Below, in pieces: positions 61,817 through 64,000 of a stretch of 64,000 bases of DNA (position 1 is its first letter; each line of letters starts with the position of its first letter). Under the pieces are notes generated by a model that worked only from the letters and a program-made list of their open reading frames with translations, searched no databases and was not told the DNA's origin. Source of the stretch: Acholoe squamosa (taxonomy: Eukaryota; Annelida; Polychaeta; Phyllodocida; Polynoidae); contig OX439047.1 of assembly GCA_949317995.1 (NCBI GenBank), forward strand, positions 46,067,505-46,131,504, given 5' to 3'. The position numbers and the translations under genes were made by a program.

Positions 61817-64000
61817 GTGCACTGTGACACCCCAAAAACAAACAATCAATCAGGATCAACAAGGATCCAACCAGAGACAATTGCTAGTGCCAATCTACCA
61901 TCTAACAGACAGAGACGTCCATCAGTGATACACATCACCCCACCAGATTCATCATCAAAGGATACAGGTGAGAGTACCAAGCTTTCTATTGTACTTCTTC
62001 AGAATGGCTGTATCAATGCAAATCTATATGATGTTTCAGATGTACAATGTTTGGTTGATACAGGTGCTACTATCACCTGTGTCAGACAATCATTCCTCAT
62101 GGACCTCCAAAAGAGATTCCATATCCAACTGAGGAAATCTAAAATCAACATCCATTTGGCAGATTGATCGGTGTGTCATGTTAGACATTCAGCTATGCTG
62201 AACTTTAGAATCCAAGGTGTCAGATTCCAATACCAATTTGCTGTAATACCCAACCTCACACAGCCCGTGGTACTCGGCACAGATTTCTTAAGCACTACAA
62301 AATCTCAAATTGAATTTAATGTTGATCCTGAACAAATTCTCAAACCCATTAGGGCAGTGAGGGATTTCACCATCCCTCCATTCTCTGAACTTGCAGTATT
62401 GGGTAAGGTCACATCTACTCAATCACTGCAAGGCAAAACTGGAGTAGTAGATAAGCTCCAAAGAAATAACAATGCCCCATATCTAGTTCAAAGGGCAGCA
62501 GTAACCCCCAGGGAAAATAACAAACATCCCCTAGTGTTACTCAACACCAGCAGGCGCCCACATAAAATCAAAAAGGGTGCCATCATAGCTCTATTTCAGG
62601 AAGTCAAGGAATCTGATTTAGAAAAACCTCAACAGGTGTCAGACACTACCCCACACACTGATCAATCCATCTCAGCCATACGGCCTGAGGATGTAACTCA
62701 ATTCAGTGACACAGACTCAGACTGTGAGTCCACATATGCTGACCCTGAACCCAACTCAATCAGACTCTCTGAAATAGCTGCTATACATAGTGAGGCACAT
62801 GACCTCGAGCCAGAATTGGAAGAGAATGTTCCACCAAAATCTGTGCTCACATCCAAAGATCAGCATGATAGATTAGAATCACTGCTGACCAAGTATGATG
62901 ATATATTTGTAGGAAAAGATGGAAACATTGGTGCCACACACCTGTATACACACTCAATACATGTAAAACCTGAGGCAGTACCATGTCATTTCCTACCATA
63001 TAGACAAACACCAGAAAAACAGGCCGCAATAGGGGAAGAGTGTAAAAGGCTAGTACAACAGGGCATTCTGAGAGAATGTGCTGAGGGCCCCTGGGCTTCC
63101 AGATCCTTTTTAGTACAAAAATCATCGGGAGGCCATAGGCTCGTCACAGATTTTCGTTATCTGAACCAGAACACGATAAATCAAGCCTTATCTACACCCC
63201 GAGCCGATGACACTCTAGACATGATAGGGTCACTCAGACCAAGAGTATTCAGTAAGCTAGATGCCCAACAGGGATTTTTTCAAATTCCTATAAGACAGGA
63301 AGACCAGCATAAAACCGCATTCATAGCAAATGACAAAAAATATGTCTACGAAAGGATGTCGATGGGTTTAGCGACCGCACCTGCGGGATTCTGCCATCTA
63401 GTCACATTAATTCTGAACAAACTCAAATACAAATGTGCCCTACCATACCTAGATGACATATTGGTATTATCACCATCAATCGAACAACACTTCCATGACC
63501 TGGAAGATGTGTTCAACAGCTTAAGAGTTGGTAAACTCAAACTGAAGAAATCAAAATGTGAATACTTCATAGACAGAATAGACTTCTTGGGAATGAGAGT
63601 CACACCCATGGGACTGCAACCATCTCCCACAAAGGTGGAATCAATCAAAACCTTCCCAACACCAAAATCAGTCAAAAATGCCAGATCCTTCACAGGCCTA
63701 TGCCAATACTTCAAAAAGTTTATCAAAGGTTATGCCCAAATCGCTAGACCATTGTATGATCTACAGACACATCTCAAAGCATTTGTCTGGACAGAGGAGG
63801 TAGATAATGCTTTCAAAACATTAAAGCATGCCCTCTGTACCAATGCTCTTCTCAGATATCCAAACTATGAGAAAGAGTTCAGTTTGGCAACTGATGCTTC
63901 CAATGTAAGTTTAGGAGCTGTACTCTCACAGAGAGATAATGAAGGAGTGCTCAGACCAGTAGCCTTTGCAGGTAGAACCCTCTCCAAACATGAGAGAAAT
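61817..64000 (+). pseudogene. Gypsy 2 protease, reverse transcriptase and start of RNase H
   Basis: A single reading frame runs from before 61817 to the window edge with one TGA at 62165-62167. Retropepsin is at about 62040-62290 (CLVDTGATITCV, later VVLGTDFL). A long linker follows, then RT blocks: RLVTDFRYLNQ, FSKLDAQQGFFQI, MSMGLATAPAGF and the intact YLDD box at about 63446-63457, then KCEYF...FLGMRVTP. RNase H begins with SLATDASNVSLGAVLSQ. Apart from the stop between the two protease halves (just after HLAD), all catalytic residues in view are present. The stop may be a recent nonsense mutation. Confidence 0.88.

Larger units (their letters stand above)
58985..64000 (+). mobile_element. 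second Ty3/Gypsy retrotransposon, 5' part, runs off the window
   Basis: The order from left to right is LTR end (59227), primer-binding-like TGGTGGAGAAC (59231), a 21 bp minisatellite in the leader, gag, protease, reverse transcriptase and the start of RNase H at the window edge. Reverse transcriptase followed by RNase H fits Ty3/Gypsy; integrase is beyond the window. Only two coding disruptions are seen (a frame change in gag, one TGA in protease), so it is much younger than the minus-strand Gypsy. Confidence 0.85.

Overview
The window is invertebrate metazoan nuclear DNA. It has GT-AG introns of several hundred bases to 4 kb, an animal-type YWTD/EGF cell-surface receptor gene, many nested transposable elements, tRNA-derived SINE-like modules and microsatellites. 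Nothing in it identifies the phylum. The receptor gene is the only host gene I can support with confidence.

Layout. 1-3090: no gene; one large G-rich minisatellite (1530-2396). 3090-12916: a large PIF/Harbinger-type DNA transposon. It holds a five-exon transposase (+), two SANT/Myb-like genes (-) that share intron positions and phases, and a further acidic protein gene (-). CTCGTT-type motifs cluster at both ends and upstream of the start codons of the transposase and both SANT genes. 12917-19474: non-coding, with tRNA-derived modules, foldback elements and a MITE. 19475-31889: thirteen 3' exons of a single-pass receptor (propeller - EGF - propeller - TM - proline-rich tail). All splice phases agree. 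Its fourth visible intron holds a 3.6 kb non-autonomous DNA element, itself split by a young 1.85 kb LTR element without genes. 31890-39600: remnants of a LINE and of an LTR retroelement, plus repeats. 39608-53428: a 13.8 kb Ty3/Gypsy retrotransposon on the minus strand with 358 and 302 bp LTRs and AGAG target duplications. It is degenerate, has an AT-hook tail after integrase and about 3.5 kb of extra coding sequence between pol and the 3' LTR (coiled coils and C2H2-like fingers). A 2.15 kb DNA element with CTTT duplications sits inside its gag frame. 53429-58990: non-coding, rich in palindromes, SINE-like modules and a low-copy repeat in both orientations. 58990-64000: the 5' part of a second Ty3/Gypsy element on the plus strand, running off the window, whose Gag has an Asn/Gly/Arg-rich tail and no CCHC knuckle.

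How the parts relate. In Harbinger elements the transposase works with a SANT/Myb-like partner that helps it enter the nucleus and bind DNA. Here two such partners and a shared promoter/terminal motif suggest a self-contained system that may be self-regulated. The receptor gene appears intact despite its intronic load. In the large Gypsy element the pol genes are broken by stops, frame changes and a changed catalytic residue, while several accessory frames stay long.
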